A DNA stretch of 64,000 bases from an uncultured Lachnospiraceae bacterium (lineage in GTDB: Bacteria > Bacillota > Clostridia > Lachnospirales > Lachnospiraceae), in NCBI GenBank assembly GCA_934351835.1, contig CAKRJP010000005.1, forward strand, positions 1 to 64,000, given 5' to 3'. A program made the translations under genes and the position numbers. The notes below the pieces were generated by a model. That model did not search any database and had not been told where the DNA came from. It saw only the letters and a list, made by a program, of their open reading frames with translations. Position 1 is the stretch's first letter. Every line of letters starts with the position of its first letter. This document shows positions 35,975 through 44,930 of this stretch, in pieces.

Positions 35975-36002
35975 AGTATAGCATTTGTTATAAATAAATC
36001 AA
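35975..36002 (-). promoter_or_regulatory. Sigma-70 promoter of the adenylation gene
   Basis: Minus strand TTGATT (36002-35997), 16-base spacer ending TGC, TATACT (35980-35975). 30 bases before the start codon. Confidence 0.7.
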
Positions 36003-36088
36003 CCTGTTTTTATATATGTTATTTTTTTAACACTCTAACTTATAAATCAGCGGAATCATGCCTTTGCATATTCCGGAATTATACAACA

Positions 36089-36110
36089 GGAGCCCCGTTT
36101 CCAGAGCTCC
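36089..36110 (-). terminator. Weak terminator after the CoA-transferase gene
   Basis: GGAGC (36089-36093) and GCTCC (36106-36110) form a short stem with possible extra pairs; the minus strand then reads TGTTGTAT. It lies 35 bases past the gene end. Confidence 0.5.
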
Positions 36111-36144
36111 CACATATATTCTTTTATACAGATATCAACATAAA

Positions 36145-37440
36145 TTAGTCGATAACACCTTTGCCCTTCAGAGCATCGATTTCTTCCTGAGTATAACCCA
36201 GAATCTTCTTCATTACTTCTTCTGTATCCTGTCCAAGTCTCGGAGCACCTCTCCATACCTTTCCTGGTGTCTCTGAAAGCTTTGGAGCGAATCCAAATGC
36301 TGTAACTTCTTTCTGAAGTGTCTGGTCTTCGTATTTAACCCAGTCACCACGCTCCTGCCAATGTGGCTCACTCATAACATCGTTGCAGTCTTTGATGATA
36401 GCTGCACCGAGTTTTAATGACATTGCAAGATCAATTGCTTCCTGAGAAGTATGAGAACCAAACCACTCTGTAAATTTCTGATCCAGTTCTTTACCAAGAT
36501 CACTTTCAAGAGCTTCCTGGCTTCCGCCTGCTGCTTCATAAGAGTATTTATCAAGATCAAATCCAAATGCCTTGATACATCTCTCATAGATTCCCTGTCC
36601 GTAAGCACCAAGGTTGATCCATTTTCCATCACCTGTAGCAAAGATACCAGCTGGCTGATATGTCTTCTGTTTAACACCCTGACGCTGTTTCTGGATACCC
36701 ATCTCGCTCCAAAGCGGGAAGTTATCATCCATAACACGCATATAAGACTCAACCAATGTACAGTCGATAACCTGTCCTTTTCCTGTTTTCTGTCTCTCAA
36801 TGTAAGCCATCAAGATACCATTAACAGCGAATAATGCTGAAAGGTAGTCACCAATATACTGCTGAGCATAGTAAGGCGGCTTGTCTTCAAATCCCTGAAG
36901 TAAGCACCATCCTGATTCTGCCTGAGCTAACGGATCGTAGCATGCACGATTTAACTGACTTGGCTCTCCACCGAACTTAGGAGTACCGAATCCACTTACG
37001 TGGCAGATGATCAGCTGAGGGTTAACCTCTAATAACATCTCGTCTGTAATACCAAGTTTCTCGATCCATACCATGTTCTCGATCCATACATCAACTTCTT
37101 TGATTAACGATAAGAAGATCTCTTTAGATTCCGGAACTTTTTTTAAGTTTGTCTCTAATGTGAAACTTAATTTATTTCTTGCGTTCTGTAACCACGCACC
37201 ACTGATATGCTGTCCATTCTCTTCATTTACAATCTGTGGTTTCTGATGTCTTGCTGTATCACCTTTTACCTTTGGTCTCTCAAGTGCGATAACCTCAGCA
37301 CCGAAATCACTTAACATTGTTGCTGTAAACGGAGCTGCAACTACAGTACCGTTTAACAGTACTCTTAATCCAGAAAGTGGACCAAATTCAGGAATAATTG
37401 CTGGTCCTTCTTTACGCTCTAATTTTTCCCATCTTTCCAT
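36145..37440 (-). CDS. Type III (CaiB/BaiF family) CoA-transferase
   Basis: 431 residues of the formyl-CoA transferase/CaiB fold. N terminus FGPLSGLRVLLNGTVVAAPF, nucleotide-side segment ENMVWIEKLGITDEMLLEVNP and C-terminal GKVWRGAPRLGQDTEEVMKKILGY are family signatures. Catalytic aspartate is expected at D198 in QYIGDYLSALFA (CaiB D169 equivalent). Moves CoA from an acyl-CoA to a free acid, saving ATP. AGGAGG before ATG 37440; an upstream in-frame start at 37509 would run through a hairpin and was rejected. Last gene of the acd-etfBA-SDR-CoA-transferase series. Substrate unknown; it is closer to CaiB-type than to short-chain CoA-transferases. Confidence 0.88.
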   Translation of the reverse strand: MERWEKLERKEGPAIIPEFGPLSGLRVLLNGTVVAAPFTATMLSDFGAEVIALERPKVKGDTARHQKPQIVNEENGQHISGAWLQNARNKLSFTLETNLKKVPESKEIFLSLIKEVDVWIENMVWIEKLGITDEMLLEVNPQLIICHVSGFGTPKFGGEPSQLNRACYDPLAQAESGWCLLQGFEDKPPYYAQQYIGDYLSALFAVNGILMAYIERQKTGKGQVIDCTLVESYMRVMDDNFPLWSEMGIQKQRQGVKQKTYQPAGIFATGDGKWINLGAYGQGIYERCIKAFGFDLDKYSYEAAGGSQEALESDLGKELDQKFTEWFGSHTSQEAIDLAMSLKLGAAIIKDCNDVMSEPHWQERGDWVKYEDQTLQKEVTAFGFAPKLSETPGKVWRGAPRLGQDTEEVMKKILGYTQEEIDALKGKGVID

Positions 37441-37468
37441 TATTATGTTCCTCCTAAAATCTAATAAT

Positions 37469-37500
37469 AGCCCCGGAACGCCAGGGAGCGTTCCGAGGCT
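37469..37500 (-). other. Intergenic hairpin SDR / CoA-transferase
   Basis: AGCCCCGGAACGC (37469-37481) pairs with GCGTTCCGAGGCT (37488-37500), 12 of 13. No T-run on the minus strand, so a processing or stability element is likelier than a terminator. Confidence 0.55.
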
Positions 37501-37547
37501 TAAGTACAAGCTATTTTAATTATCTGACCAAATATCTTATCAGTTAA

Positions 37548-38402
37548 TTATTTTAACTGACCATAATCCTCAGCATTGCTGTTTTCGTTCATGATAATTC
37601 TTCCGGCAGCACCACCAGTAGCCTCAAGAACTGTACCTGTTACATAAGATGACTGATCTGTTACAAGGAATTCGATACAGTTTGCGATTTCTTCCGGTGT
37701 AGCGAATCTCTTCAGAGCTACGTTACGAAGGAATGTCCACTCTCCTGCTTTCTTGTAGTTCTCAACCAGACGTCCTGTAGCAATAAATCCAGGAGCGATA
37801 CAGTTAGCACGTACTCCGTAAGGGCCACACTCCTGAGCAAGGTTCATTGTATAAGCTCTGATAGCTCCCTTAGCTGAAGCGTAGTGAGCATAAGATCCAT
37901 CTGAGTTAGCTGCTAACTGTCCGATAGAAATTACGTTAACAACAACTCCTGATTTTCTCTCTTTCATTCCCGGAACAACTCTGTTACAGCAGTAAACTGT
38001 ACCATAGAAGTTACGCTCGATAACTGTGTAGAAGTTTTCCCAATCCATTCCGGCTGCTTTGTTTCCGTCCGGTGCACCTTTTCCACCACCGGCATTGTTG
38101 ATCAAGATATCGATAGGTCCTAATTTGCTCTCGATTTCGTCGATTGCTGCATAAACCTGTTCTCTGTTAGTGATATCAGCTGTTGCTCCTGCTGACTCAA
38201 CTCCCAGTTCGATACACTCATCCATTGTTGTAGCAGCATGCATCAGTTTAGCTTCTCCTTCAAATGCCTGATAAGACTTTAAGTCGATATCGATGATACC
38301 TACTTTAGCGCCCAATGAAGCAAGTTTTAAAGCGTAAGCTCTTCCAAGTCCTCTGGCTCCTCCTGTTACTAATGCTACCTTTCCATCCAATCTGTATGCC
38401 AT
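37548..38402 (-). CDS. Short-chain dehydrogenase/reductase (SDR), first
   Basis: 284-residue classical SDR. Cofactor motif LVTGGARGLG; an aspartate ending strand 2 (IIDID) favours NAD(H). NNAGG, catalytic Ser in NVISIGQ and YASAK (YxxxK). An unusual insert of about 20 residues (around 45-65) follows strand 2. Oxidises or reduces a secondary alcohol, probably of the same substrate as its neighbours. Located after a hairpin downstream of etfA and before the CoA-transferase gene. AGGAGT before the ATG. Confidence 0.9.
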   Translation of the reverse strand: MAYRLDGKVALVTGGARGLGRAYALKLASLGAKVGIIDIDLKSYQAFEGEAKLMHAATTMDECIELGVESAGATADITNREQVYAAIDEIESKLGPIDILINNAGGGKGAPDGNKAAGMDWENFYTVIERNFYGTVYCCNRVVPGMKERKSGVVVNVISIGQLAANSDGSYAHYASAKGAIRAYTMNLAQECGPYGVRANCIAPGFIATGRLVENYKKAGEWTFLRNVALKRFATPEEIANCIEFLVTDQSSYVTGTVLEATGGAAGRIIMNENSNAEDYGQLK

Positions 38403-38490
38403 AATATGACACTCCTTTCTTTTAAGAAAATTTTTATATTTTTTTCAAATGGTGACACCCCCGACACCACCTAAAAACTTTTTAATACAT

Positions 38491-38527
38491 GCAAAGCACA
38501 CTCCCTATATGTATATGTGTGCTTTGC
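38491..38527 (-). terminator. Hairpin downstream of etfA (partial terminator)
   Basis: GCAAAGCACAC (38491-38501) pairs perfectly with GTGTGCTTTGC (38517-38527). On the minus strand the following run is only modestly T-rich. It probably gives partial termination between acd-etfBA and the SDR/CoA-transferase pair. A weak -24/-12-like match lies inside the stem (38491-38505). Confidence 0.6.
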
Positions 38528-38547
38528 CCCCTTTAGGATTTATTATA

Positions 38548-39630
38548 TTATTTTGCCGGCCACTGCTCCATGATCATTGGGATGATCTTGTAAAGGTCAC
38601 CAACAATACCGTAATCTGCAACATCAAAGATAGGTGCAAGTGGGTTCTTGTTGATTGCAATGATCAAGTCAGAATCCTGCATACCAGCTAAGTGCTGGAT
38701 AGCTCCTGAAATACCACAAGCAATGTAAATTCTAGGTTTAACAGTTGTACCTGTCTGTCCTACCTGATGAGAATGATCGATCCATCCTGAATCTACAGCA
38801 GCACGAGAAGCTCCAACCACACCACCAACGTGTTTTGCAAATTTCTCAATTAATTCGAATCCTTCTGCGTTTCCAAGACCAGCACCACCAGATACAACGA
38901 TGTCAGCATCTGTAAGGTTAACCTGCTCTACAGCAGATTTAACGATCTCAAGAACTTTTGTACGGATATCTGCATCTTCTAATGCTACCTTAACATCAAC
39001 GATTTCACCTGTTCTGCTCTCATCTTTAACAGCCTTGTCCAATACTCCCGGACGAACCGTTGCCATCTGAGGACGTGTGCTTGGGCAGATGATAGTAGCC
39101 ATTAAGTTACCACCGAATGCCGGACGAGTCATTTTCAGGTTTGTAGCGTTGTCTTCCAGTCTCTTCTCCGGAACTGTTGCCTGTGTAACGCCTGCTAAGA
39201 AGTCTGTATATTTCTTAGAATCAATATCAAGGTGTGTACAGTCAGCTGTCAGACCTGTAAGTACTCTCTTAGCGATACGTGGACCAAGGTCACGACCGAT
39301 ATGTGTTGCTCCTAAAAGAACAACTTCCGGTTTGTACTCATCAATTGCTTCAGAAATAACTTTTGTATATCCATCAGTTGTGAAATTCTTTAATAATGGG
39401 CTTTCAGCAACATATACTTTATCAGCACCGTTTGCAATAAGATCTGCAGAAAGACCTTTTACATCGTCACCAAGAACGATTGCAGCTAACTCTGTACCGA
39501 TATCGTCTGCTAATTTTCTACCTTCACCAAGCAATTCATAAACTACGCTTGTTAATTCGCCCTGTCTCTGCTCAGCAAAGACCCATACGCCTTTCCATGC
39601 GCTTTTATCTTCTACGCTTACTCTAGCCAT
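38548..39630 (-). CDS. etfA: Electron transfer flavoprotein alpha subunit
   Basis: 360 residues. C-terminal FAD domain intact (VVSGGAGLGNAEGFELIEKFA; GQTGTTVKPRIYIACGISGAIQHLAGMQDSDLIIAINKN region). No N-terminal ferredoxin domain. With EtfB it passes electrons between the adjacent acyl-CoA dehydrogenase and a partner; in anaerobes such pairs may bifurcate electrons from NADH to ferredoxin and enoyl-CoA, which cannot be decided here. AGG-type ribosome site GGAGG before the ATG. Confidence 0.95.
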   Translation of the reverse strand: MARVSVEDKSAWKGVWVFAEQRQGELTSVVYELLGEGRKLADDIGTELAAIVLGDDVKGLSADLIANGADKVYVAESPLLKNFTTDGYTKVISEAIDEYKPEVVLLGATHIGRDLGPRIAKRVLTGLTADCTHLDIDSKKYTDFLAGVTQATVPEKRLEDNATNLKMTRPAFGGNLMATIICPSTRPQMATVRPGVLDKAVKDESRTGEIVDVKVALEDADIRTKVLEIVKSAVEQVNLTDADIVVSGGAGLGNAEGFELIEKFAKHVGGVVGASRAAVDSGWIDHSHQVGQTGTTVKPRIYIACGISGAIQHLAGMQDSDLIIAINKNPLAPIFDVADYGIVGDLYKIIPMIMEQWPAK

Positions 39631-39656
39631 TTTAAACCTCCATTAAATTCAACAAA

Positions 39657-40460
39657 TTAAAGTGCTATATAACTTTTCTCAACAAGATTTTTGATCAACT
39701 GGTCTACTACTTCCTGATCTGTTCCTTCAAGGATCTGTCCTGCACCCTTCGGAGCTGGAGCAAATGAAGTAAATACGTTTGTAGGAGAAGCTTTAAGACC
39801 TGTCTCATCTTCAGCGATTTTTACATCATCGAATCCCCAAACTGTGATTCTTTCTGGCTGGTTATATGCATCATAAATTCTACCAACATTCATGTAACGT
39901 GGAGTGTTCAGCTCTTTTACGCATGTAATCATACAAGGCATCTCTACTTCGATTGTCTCATATCCATCCTCAAGCTGTCTCTGAACTGTAACTTTCTTTC
40001 CGTCTACATCGATCTTCTGAGCGTATGTAACCTGTGGAACGCCAAGTTTTTCAGCAATCTGCGGACCAACCTGAGCTGTATCACCATCGATAGCCTGACG
40101 ACCACCAAGGATTAAATCAAATCCGCCTTCTACATTTGCCATACCTGCTGCAATTGCATTAGATGTAGCCCATGTATCTGATCCACCGAATTTTCTATCA
40201 CTTAAAAGGATAGCGTCATCAGCGCCCATAGCCATACATTCGATCAACATCTCTTTTGCCTGCGGTGGACCCATAGAAATAACTGTTACTGTTACGTTAT
40301 CCGGATCCTGATCTTTAATCTGAAGAGCTGCCTCCAAAGCGTTAGCGTCATCAGGGTTTAAGATAGATTCAACACCCTCTCTGTTAATTCTTCCTGTTAC
40401 AGGATCTGTCGTAACATTTTTTGTATTTGGAACCTGTTTTGCACAAACTAAAATCTTCAT
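39657..40460 (-). CDS. etfB: Electron transfer flavoprotein beta subunit
   Basis: 267 residues, normal EtfB length. Signatures KILVCAKQVPNT, LNPDDANALEAAL, and DLILGGRQAIDGDTAQVGPQIAEKLGVPQVTYA. Paired with etfA 26 bases downstream and acyl-CoA dehydrogenase 15 bases upstream, one transcription unit from a -24/-12 promoter. AGGAGG before the ATG. Confidence 0.96.
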   Translation of the reverse strand: MKILVCAKQVPNTKNVTTDPVTGRINREGVESILNPDDANALEAALQIKDQDPDNVTVTVISMGPPQAKEMLIECMAMGADDAILLSDRKFGGSDTWATSNAIAAGMANVEGGFDLILGGRQAIDGDTAQVGPQIAEKLGVPQVTYAQKIDVDGKKVTVQRQLEDGYETIEVEMPCMITCVKELNTPRYMNVGRIYDAYNQPERITVWGFDDVKIAEDETGLKASPTNVFTSFAPAPKGAGQILEGTDQEVVDQLIKNLVEKSYIAL

Positions 40461-40475
40461 GTTATCCTCCTATCA

Positions 40476-41606
40476 TTAATCAGCTAATACTGCACGTGAA
40501 ATAACTAACTTCTGAATCTCAGATGTACCCTCATAGATAGGGATCAATCTGGCATCTCTGTAGATTCTTTCAATTGCATACTCATGCATGTAACCATATC
40601 CACCATGGATCTGCAGTGACATGTTAGCAACTTCTACTGCAGTCTCAGAAGCTAATAACTTAGCCATAGCTGCTTCAGCTGTAACTTTCTCTCCTCTGTC
40701 GATCATATCAGCCGCATTGTAAACAACTCTTCTTGCAGCTTCTACTTTTGTAGCCATCTCTGCAAGTTTGAACTGTGTATTCTGTAATTTAGAAATCGGT
40801 CTACCAAACTGGATTCTTTCTTTAGAGTACTGAACAGCACAATCTAAAGCTCCCTTAGCAGCTCCAAGTCCCTGAGAAGCAACTGTTACACGACCTGTAT
40901 CCAGTGTTCCCATAGCAATCTTAAATCCCTTTCCAACTCCGGCGATAACATTTTCTTTTGGTACTTTAACGTTCTCAAGAATAACATCAGATGTTACTGA
41001 ACCATGCATACCCATCTTATTCTCGATCTTACCAATTGAAAATCCTTCATAATCTTTTTCTACGATGAAAGCTGTAATTCCACGAGTTCCAGCCTTCGGA
41101 TCTGTCTTGGCAAATACTGTGATCCAGTCTGCCTTTGGAGCCATAGTGATGAAACACTTACGACCATTTAACAGATAATAATCTCCCATGTCTTCCGCTG
41201 TTGTTGAAACTGATCCTGAGTCAGAACCAGCACCAGGCTCTGTTAAAGCGAAAGCTGCCTGAGTTTCACCCTTAGCAAGTGGTACTAAGTATTTCTGTTT
41301 CTGTTCTTCATTAGCAAACAGTTTAACAGATCCACTTGATAATGAGTTAGCCATAATTAAAGAAGATGCTCCAACATCTTTTGCACACAACTCTTCGCAG
41401 ACAATAACTAATGACTTATAGTCACCACCCTGTCCACCATACTGTTTAGGAATAGTAATAGAATTAAGTCCAGCGTCTGCTACTTTTTTCCATACTTCCG
41501 GACGATATTCACCGGTCTCATCGACCTCAACTGCATATGGCTCAAGTTCGTTCTCAGCGAATTCTCTAGCCAATTTTCTGATCATTTCATGCTTTTTTTC
41601 AAACAT
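40476..41606 (-). CDS. Acyl-CoA dehydrogenase
   Basis: 376-residue FAD enzyme of the short-chain acyl-CoA dehydrogenase group. Signature AFALTEPGAGSDSGS and catalytic glutamate E359 in IYEGTSEIQ are intact; also QIHGGYGYMHEYAIERIYRDAR. With EtfBA it could oxidise an acyl-CoA or, as in clostridial Bcd, reduce an enoyl-CoA. First gene after a sigma-54 promoter at 41658-41672. AGGAGG before the ATG. Confidence 0.95.
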   Translation of the reverse strand: MFEKKHEMIRKLAREFAENELEPYAVEVDETGEYRPEVWKKVADAGLNSITIPKQYGGQGGDYKSLVIVCEELCAKDVGASSLIMANSLSSGSVKLFANEEQKQKYLVPLAKGETQAAFALTEPGAGSDSGSVSTTAEDMGDYYLLNGRKCFITMAPKADWITVFAKTDPKAGTRGITAFIVEKDYEGFSIGKIENKMGMHGSVTSDVILENVKVPKENVIAGVGKGFKIAMGTLDTGRVTVASQGLGAAKGALDCAVQYSKERIQFGRPISKLQNTQFKLAEMATKVEAARRVVYNAADMIDRGEKVTAEAAMAKLLASETAVEVANMSLQIHGGYGYMHEYAIERIYRDARLIPIYEGTSEIQKLVISRAVLAD

Positions 41607-41657
41607 TGTGAACCTCCTTCATTTTGATTCAAATATAATCTCCGATAAATATAATTA

Positions 41658-41672
41658 GCAATAAGCGTTCCA
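41658..41672 (-). promoter_or_regulatory. Sigma-54 (-24/-12) promoter of acd-etfBA
   Basis: Minus strand TGGAAC-GCTTA-TTGC. GG-N10-GC spacing is exact. It lies 52 bases before the acyl-CoA dehydrogenase start codon. No good -35/-10 pair was seen for this unit. Confidence 0.8.
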
Positions 41673-41846
41673 ATTTTATTTTTCATTTTTATTTTTTCTT
41701 TTTATTTTTTTACCGATCGCAGAAACGCCCATTTTTCGCGGTTTTTAAACTACACATTTTTTTGTTTTTTTGCAAGTTTCTTTCAGATACTTTTTTCTTC
41801 TGCTTTTTTGTTTCCTTTTTGCACCTGGTTATTTTTTAAACAAAAA

Positions 41847-41879
41847 AAGATGTGCATTTTTTAAATTCATGCACATCTT
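41847..41879 (-). terminator. Terminator of the sigma-54 activator gene
   Basis: AAGATGTGCAT (41847-41857) pairs with ATGCACATCTT (41869-41879), followed on the minus strand by seven Ts. The rest of 41607-41953 is AT-rich with the acd promoter and a repeat near 41721-41750. Confidence 0.9.
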
Positions 41880-41953
41880 CTTATTTCATTTTTATACATT
41901 GTTATTTTATTATCCATTTTGTCAGTATCAGCTACAAAATTTTTCCATCCACT

Positions 41954-43345
41954 CTATTCCTGTTCTTCGTCTTCCCCGACTTCTATATTATAACGTTTTA
42001 TCTTCTCATAGAATGATCTTCTGGAAATCCCCAGTTCCTCAATAGCTTTTGTCTTATTCGGGAACTTTCTTATTGCTTCCTGAATCAATTCTTTCTCCAG
42101 TTCGCAAATCATCTCTTTAATATTATAATTAGAAACTTCTTCCATTGGTTTTAGTTGATGTTCTTTTTCCTTCGGTCTCAAATATTCAGGCAAAGATGAT
42201 GAATCGATCAGATCTTCTTCATTTCTCATAATACAGGCATGTTCCAGAACATTCTGAAGTTCACGCACATTTCCCGGCCAGTCATAAGAGTTTAAAATCC
42301 TGCTGGTCCTCGGAGATACGTGTACCTCCGCTCCTGCCATCTGCTTGATAAAATGATGGGTCAGAACCGGAATATCATCTTTTCTGTCTCTGAGCGGTGG
42401 AATCTTCACTTCGATAACGTTCAGGCGATAATAAAGATCCTGACGGAATTTCCCTTCTTTAATCAATTGTTCCAGATTACGGTTCGTTGCAGCAACCACA
42501 CGAATATCCAGTTTGATCGTCTTGGTACCGCCGACACGCTCCAGTTCCTTTTCCTGTAAAACACGCAGTAACTTCACCTGCATGTTCATGTCCATATCCC
42601 CAATCTCATCCAGGAATATGGTTCCATTCTGTGCCAACTCGAATTTACCTGGTTTTCCTTCTCTCTTAGCTCCGGTAAACGCCCCTCCACTGTATCCAAA
42701 AAGTTCGCTTTCCAGAAGATTATCCGGAATCGCCGCGCAGTTTACCTTCACATACGGTCCCTGACTTCTGTTGCTTGCATCATGGATCATCTTAGCCGCC
42801 ACTTCCTTACCGGTACCACTCTCACCACGTAGTAAAACAGTGACATCTTTCTTTGCCACTTTAAGCATCATACCGATAATGTATTTCATAGCCGGATCAA
42901 CGGTAATAAAATCTCTTGCCGACTTTTCAGTCATTGGACTCGCCAGCTGTTCCATCAGATAACGGTTCATTTCTTCCGTGCGCTGTAATTTACTTGCCAT
43001 CTCCACATAAGAAATGGTATCTGTAAATACAGCTACCGCCCCAACAATTTTCCCTTCATTATAAATAGGAAAAGATACACCTACAGTATCAATCTTCAAT
43101 GAGTCCAGGTATTCGATCCCGTGTCTATGTACACTGCCGTCTTCCAGCGATTTCATGATCGTGGCATTCTCCTCAAACTCTGTAAGTTTCCGTCCCAGGA
43201 GCTTATCCTTCTTCACATGAAATTGTTTTTCATACGCCTGATTGATATAACGGATCGTTTTATCGCAGTCAATCAATAACACAGCCTCATCCAGATGTTC
43301 TAATATACTCAGGTATATCTCTTCATTCATAATTTTTTCCATCAT
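41954..43345 (-). CDS. Sigma-54-dependent transcriptional activator (PAS-AAA+-Fis)
   Basis: 463 residues. N-terminal PAS domain about 8-115 (LLIDCDKTIRYINQAYEKQF), AAA+ domain about 145-375 with Walker A GESGTGKE, the sigma-54 contact loop GAFTGA at 221-226, Walker B TIFLDEIGD, and a Fis-type helix-turn-helix at the C terminus (NKTKAIEELGISRRSFYEKIKRY). The PAS domain probably binds the inducer. It sits inside a cluster with five -24/-12 promoters and 7.5 kb from rpoN, so it is the likely regulator of the whole cluster. Start 43345 follows GCGAGG; ATG 43330 is an alternative. Confidence 0.95.
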   Translation of the reverse strand: MMEKIMNEEIYLSILEHLDEAVLLIDCDKTIRYINQAYEKQFHVKKDKLLGRKLTEFEENATIMKSLEDGSVHRHGIEYLDSLKIDTVGVSFPIYNEGKIVGAVAVFTDTISYVEMASKLQRTEEMNRYLMEQLASPMTEKSARDFITVDPAMKYIIGMMLKVAKKDVTVLLRGESGTGKEVAAKMIHDASNRSQGPYVKVNCAAIPDNLLESELFGYSGGAFTGAKREGKPGKFELAQNGTIFLDEIGDMDMNMQVKLLRVLQEKELERVGGTKTIKLDIRVVAATNRNLEQLIKEGKFRQDLYYRLNVIEVKIPPLRDRKDDIPVLTHHFIKQMAGAEVHVSPRTSRILNSYDWPGNVRELQNVLEHACIMRNEEDLIDSSSLPEYLRPKEKEHQLKPMEEVSNYNIKEMICELEKELIQEAIRKFPNKTKAIEELGISRRSFYEKIKRYNIEVGEDEEQE

Positions 43346-43399
43346 AAAACCTCGCTATAATCCCTTATCCCAAAAGCGACCTTAGTCTCTTTTGTATAC

Positions 43400-43408
43400 A
43401 TTATAGCA
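43400..43408 (-). promoter_or_regulatory. Extended -10 promoter of the activator gene
   Basis: Minus strand TGC-TATAAT (43408-43400), 55 bases before the start. No good -35 at 17 bases. A sigma-70-type promoter would give constitutive activator supply. Confidence 0.6.
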
Positions 43409-43497
43409 TGGCAAGTATAAAAATGGAACAACTTTATTATGTTTATTTTTTATCTTACTTTTTGTCGAACTATTGCTTTCCGTATCTATTTATTTTA

Positions 43498-44310
43498 TTA
43501 TACGTTTCCACCAAGTGTTGCACCCATATCAGCTACGATAAATTCTCCATCTAACATATTGCAGCTGTCAGAAGCGATGAACAATGTAAGAGCAGCAATC
43601 TCATCAACTGTACCAAATCTTCTAAGCGGAATGTTCTTTAACTGTTTCTCTCCGAATGGTGTTCCGATCAGAGCAGCTTTGTTTAACTCTGTAACAACAT
43701 ATCCCGGGCAGATAGCGTTAGCTGTGATTCCGTAACGAGCAAGTTCCCAGGCTAATGATTTTGTAAGATTGATTCCACCGGCTTTAGATGCACCATAAGA
43801 AGCAACTCCATTATTTCCTTTGATTCCACCGATTGAGCACATGTTAATAATCTTTCCGCCAACTACTTTTCCAGCTTCTTCGTTCTGTTTGATCATCTGT
43901 TTAGCAGCGATCTGAGATCCGAAGTATACACTCTTTAAGTTAGAATCTAATACTGTATCATAATCTTTTTCTTCAACATCAAGGATTTTCTTAGTGATAG
44001 CAACGCCGGCGTTGTTAACCATGATATCAAGTTTTCCGAATTTTTCTACAGTTTTGTCTACCAGGTTCTGGATTTTTTCGATATCCTGTACATCTGTAGC
44101 AACACCCATAGCTTCTCCGCCGCATTCGATAACTTCCTGAGCGACTCTGTCACAGTCATCCTGGTGACGGCTAGTGATAACTACTTTCGCACCTGCTGCT
44201 GCAAATGCCATTACGATACCATATCCTAATCCTTTTGTACCACCTGTAACGATTGCTACTTTACCTGTTAAATCAAAACTAGGCATTTTTACTTTTTCTT
44301 CAAAACTCAT
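43498..44310 (-). CDS. Short-chain dehydrogenase/reductase (SDR), second
   Basis: 270-residue classical SDR. Motif IVTGGTKGLG; strand 2 ends TSRH, the arginine favouring NADP(H), unlike the first SDR. NNAGV, catalytic Ser in MCSIGG, and YGASK (YxxxK). The conserved C-terminal LDGEFIVADMGAT is FabG/gluconate-dehydrogenase-like. Monocistronic from its own sigma-54 promoter 52 bases upstream; AGGAGG nine bases before the ATG. Substrate probably an intermediate of the cluster pathway. Confidence 0.9.
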   Translation of the reverse strand: MSFEEKVKMPSFDLTGKVAIVTGGTKGLGYGIVMAFAAAGAKVVITSRHQDDCDRVAQEVIECGGEAMGVATDVQDIEKIQNLVDKTVEKFGKLDIMVNNAGVAITKKILDVEEKDYDTVLDSNLKSVYFGSQIAAKQMIKQNEEAGKVVGGKIINMCSIGGIKGNNGVASYGASKAGGINLTKSLAWELARYGITANAICPGYVVTELNKAALIGTPFGEKQLKNIPLRRFGTVDEIAALTLFIASDSCNMLDGEFIVADMGATLGGNV

Positions 44311-44361
44311 GATTATAGTCCTCCTTCATATTCTAAAATCATTTTCTGGATAATATATATA

Positions 44362-44376
44362 GCAATTTGTATGCCA
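44362..44376 (-). promoter_or_regulatory. Sigma-54 (-24/-12) promoter of the second SDR gene
   Basis: Minus strand TGGCAT-ACAAA-TTGC, 52 bases before the start codon, same spacing as the acd promoter. Confidence 0.85.
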
Positions 44377-44632
44377 TACCGTCATATTTCTTAGTTTCTA
44401 CCTTATTATAATAGTGTTGTTTTTTCTTTTCCATGAGCATCCATCGTTTTCTTTCCTGTATTCTCCTGTCAATTCCCTTTAATTCCTTTTTCTATGTATC
44501 AGTTTTCCCCGCATTTTTATCTCTTTCCTATACTGCTTGTCTCTTTTCTGCACATTCTCGTTTATATTTCTTCAATTTTTGTATCATTCTTGCCATTTTT
44601 ACTGAAAACAGATATATTTTCATTCTTATTTT

Positions 44633-44682
44633 TTGTTATTTTTCGACATTTACCACTAACTTTTGTTATTTCTTTGTCATTT
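44633..44682 (+). promoter_or_regulatory. Repeated TTGTYATTT motif, candidate activator-binding region
   Basis: Three copies of TTGTYATTT (44633-44641, 44663-44671, 44674-44682) lie 20-70 bases upstream of the -24 element at 44704. The first extends to TTGTTATTTTTCG; a 12-of-13 match is at 51261-51273 upstream of another sigma-54 promoter. AT-rich background makes this tentative. The rest of the 44311-44861 gap is AT-rich and holds the two divergent promoters. Confidence 0.4.
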
Positions 44683-44703
44683 CAAAGTAAAATCCCTCCT
44701 AAT

Positions 44704-44718
44704 TGGCACACCCCTTGC
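44704..44718 (+). promoter_or_regulatory. Sigma-54 (-24/-12) promoter of the DUF1097-hydrolase-MFS unit
   Basis: TGGCAC-ACCCC-TTGC, a perfect match to the TGGCAC-N5-TTGC consensus. The start is expected near 44730, leaving a leader of about 200 bases. Confidence 0.9.
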
Positions 44719-44730
44719 TGTATAAATACT

Positions 44731-44930
44731 ATATATGAGATAAATCTGCAGAAATCTCACTTTTGATATTTCTATCGAAGACATACTTTCTTATTCTTAA
44801 CATTATTCTTAACAAGGTAGATAAGTAAGGTGTCACTCATGCTGAGATATCATGTAACCCGGTGAATGAGGGAAACATTCACTACAACTATTATATTTTT
44901 AAACACATTTCAGAAAAGAAAGGAATTATT
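44731..44930 (+). promoter_or_regulatory. Long leader of the DUF1097 gene
   Basis: About 200 bases of untranslated leader, much longer than those of the other sigma-54 units. It holds small stems such as GAATG-N7-CATTC (44865-44881 area) and CACTCAT...GGTGAATGAG. An in-frame ATG at 44862 exists but has no ribosome site. No known riboswitch class recognised. Confidence 0.4.

Noticed and set aside
38491..38505. A sixth sigma-54 promoter upstream of the first SDR (GGGAGT-GTGCT-TTGC)
   Set aside because: Only the GG-N10-GC spacing fits and the site is buried in a perfect hairpin, so it was not counted.
36145..41606. Possible bile-acid (bai) operon because of BaiF-like CoA-transferase and SDRs
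   Set aside because: No BaiB, BaiCD, BaiE, BaiG or BaiH homologue is present, the CoA-transferase is closer to CaiB than BaiF in visible motifs, and an AbfD-type dehydratase is not part of that pathway.
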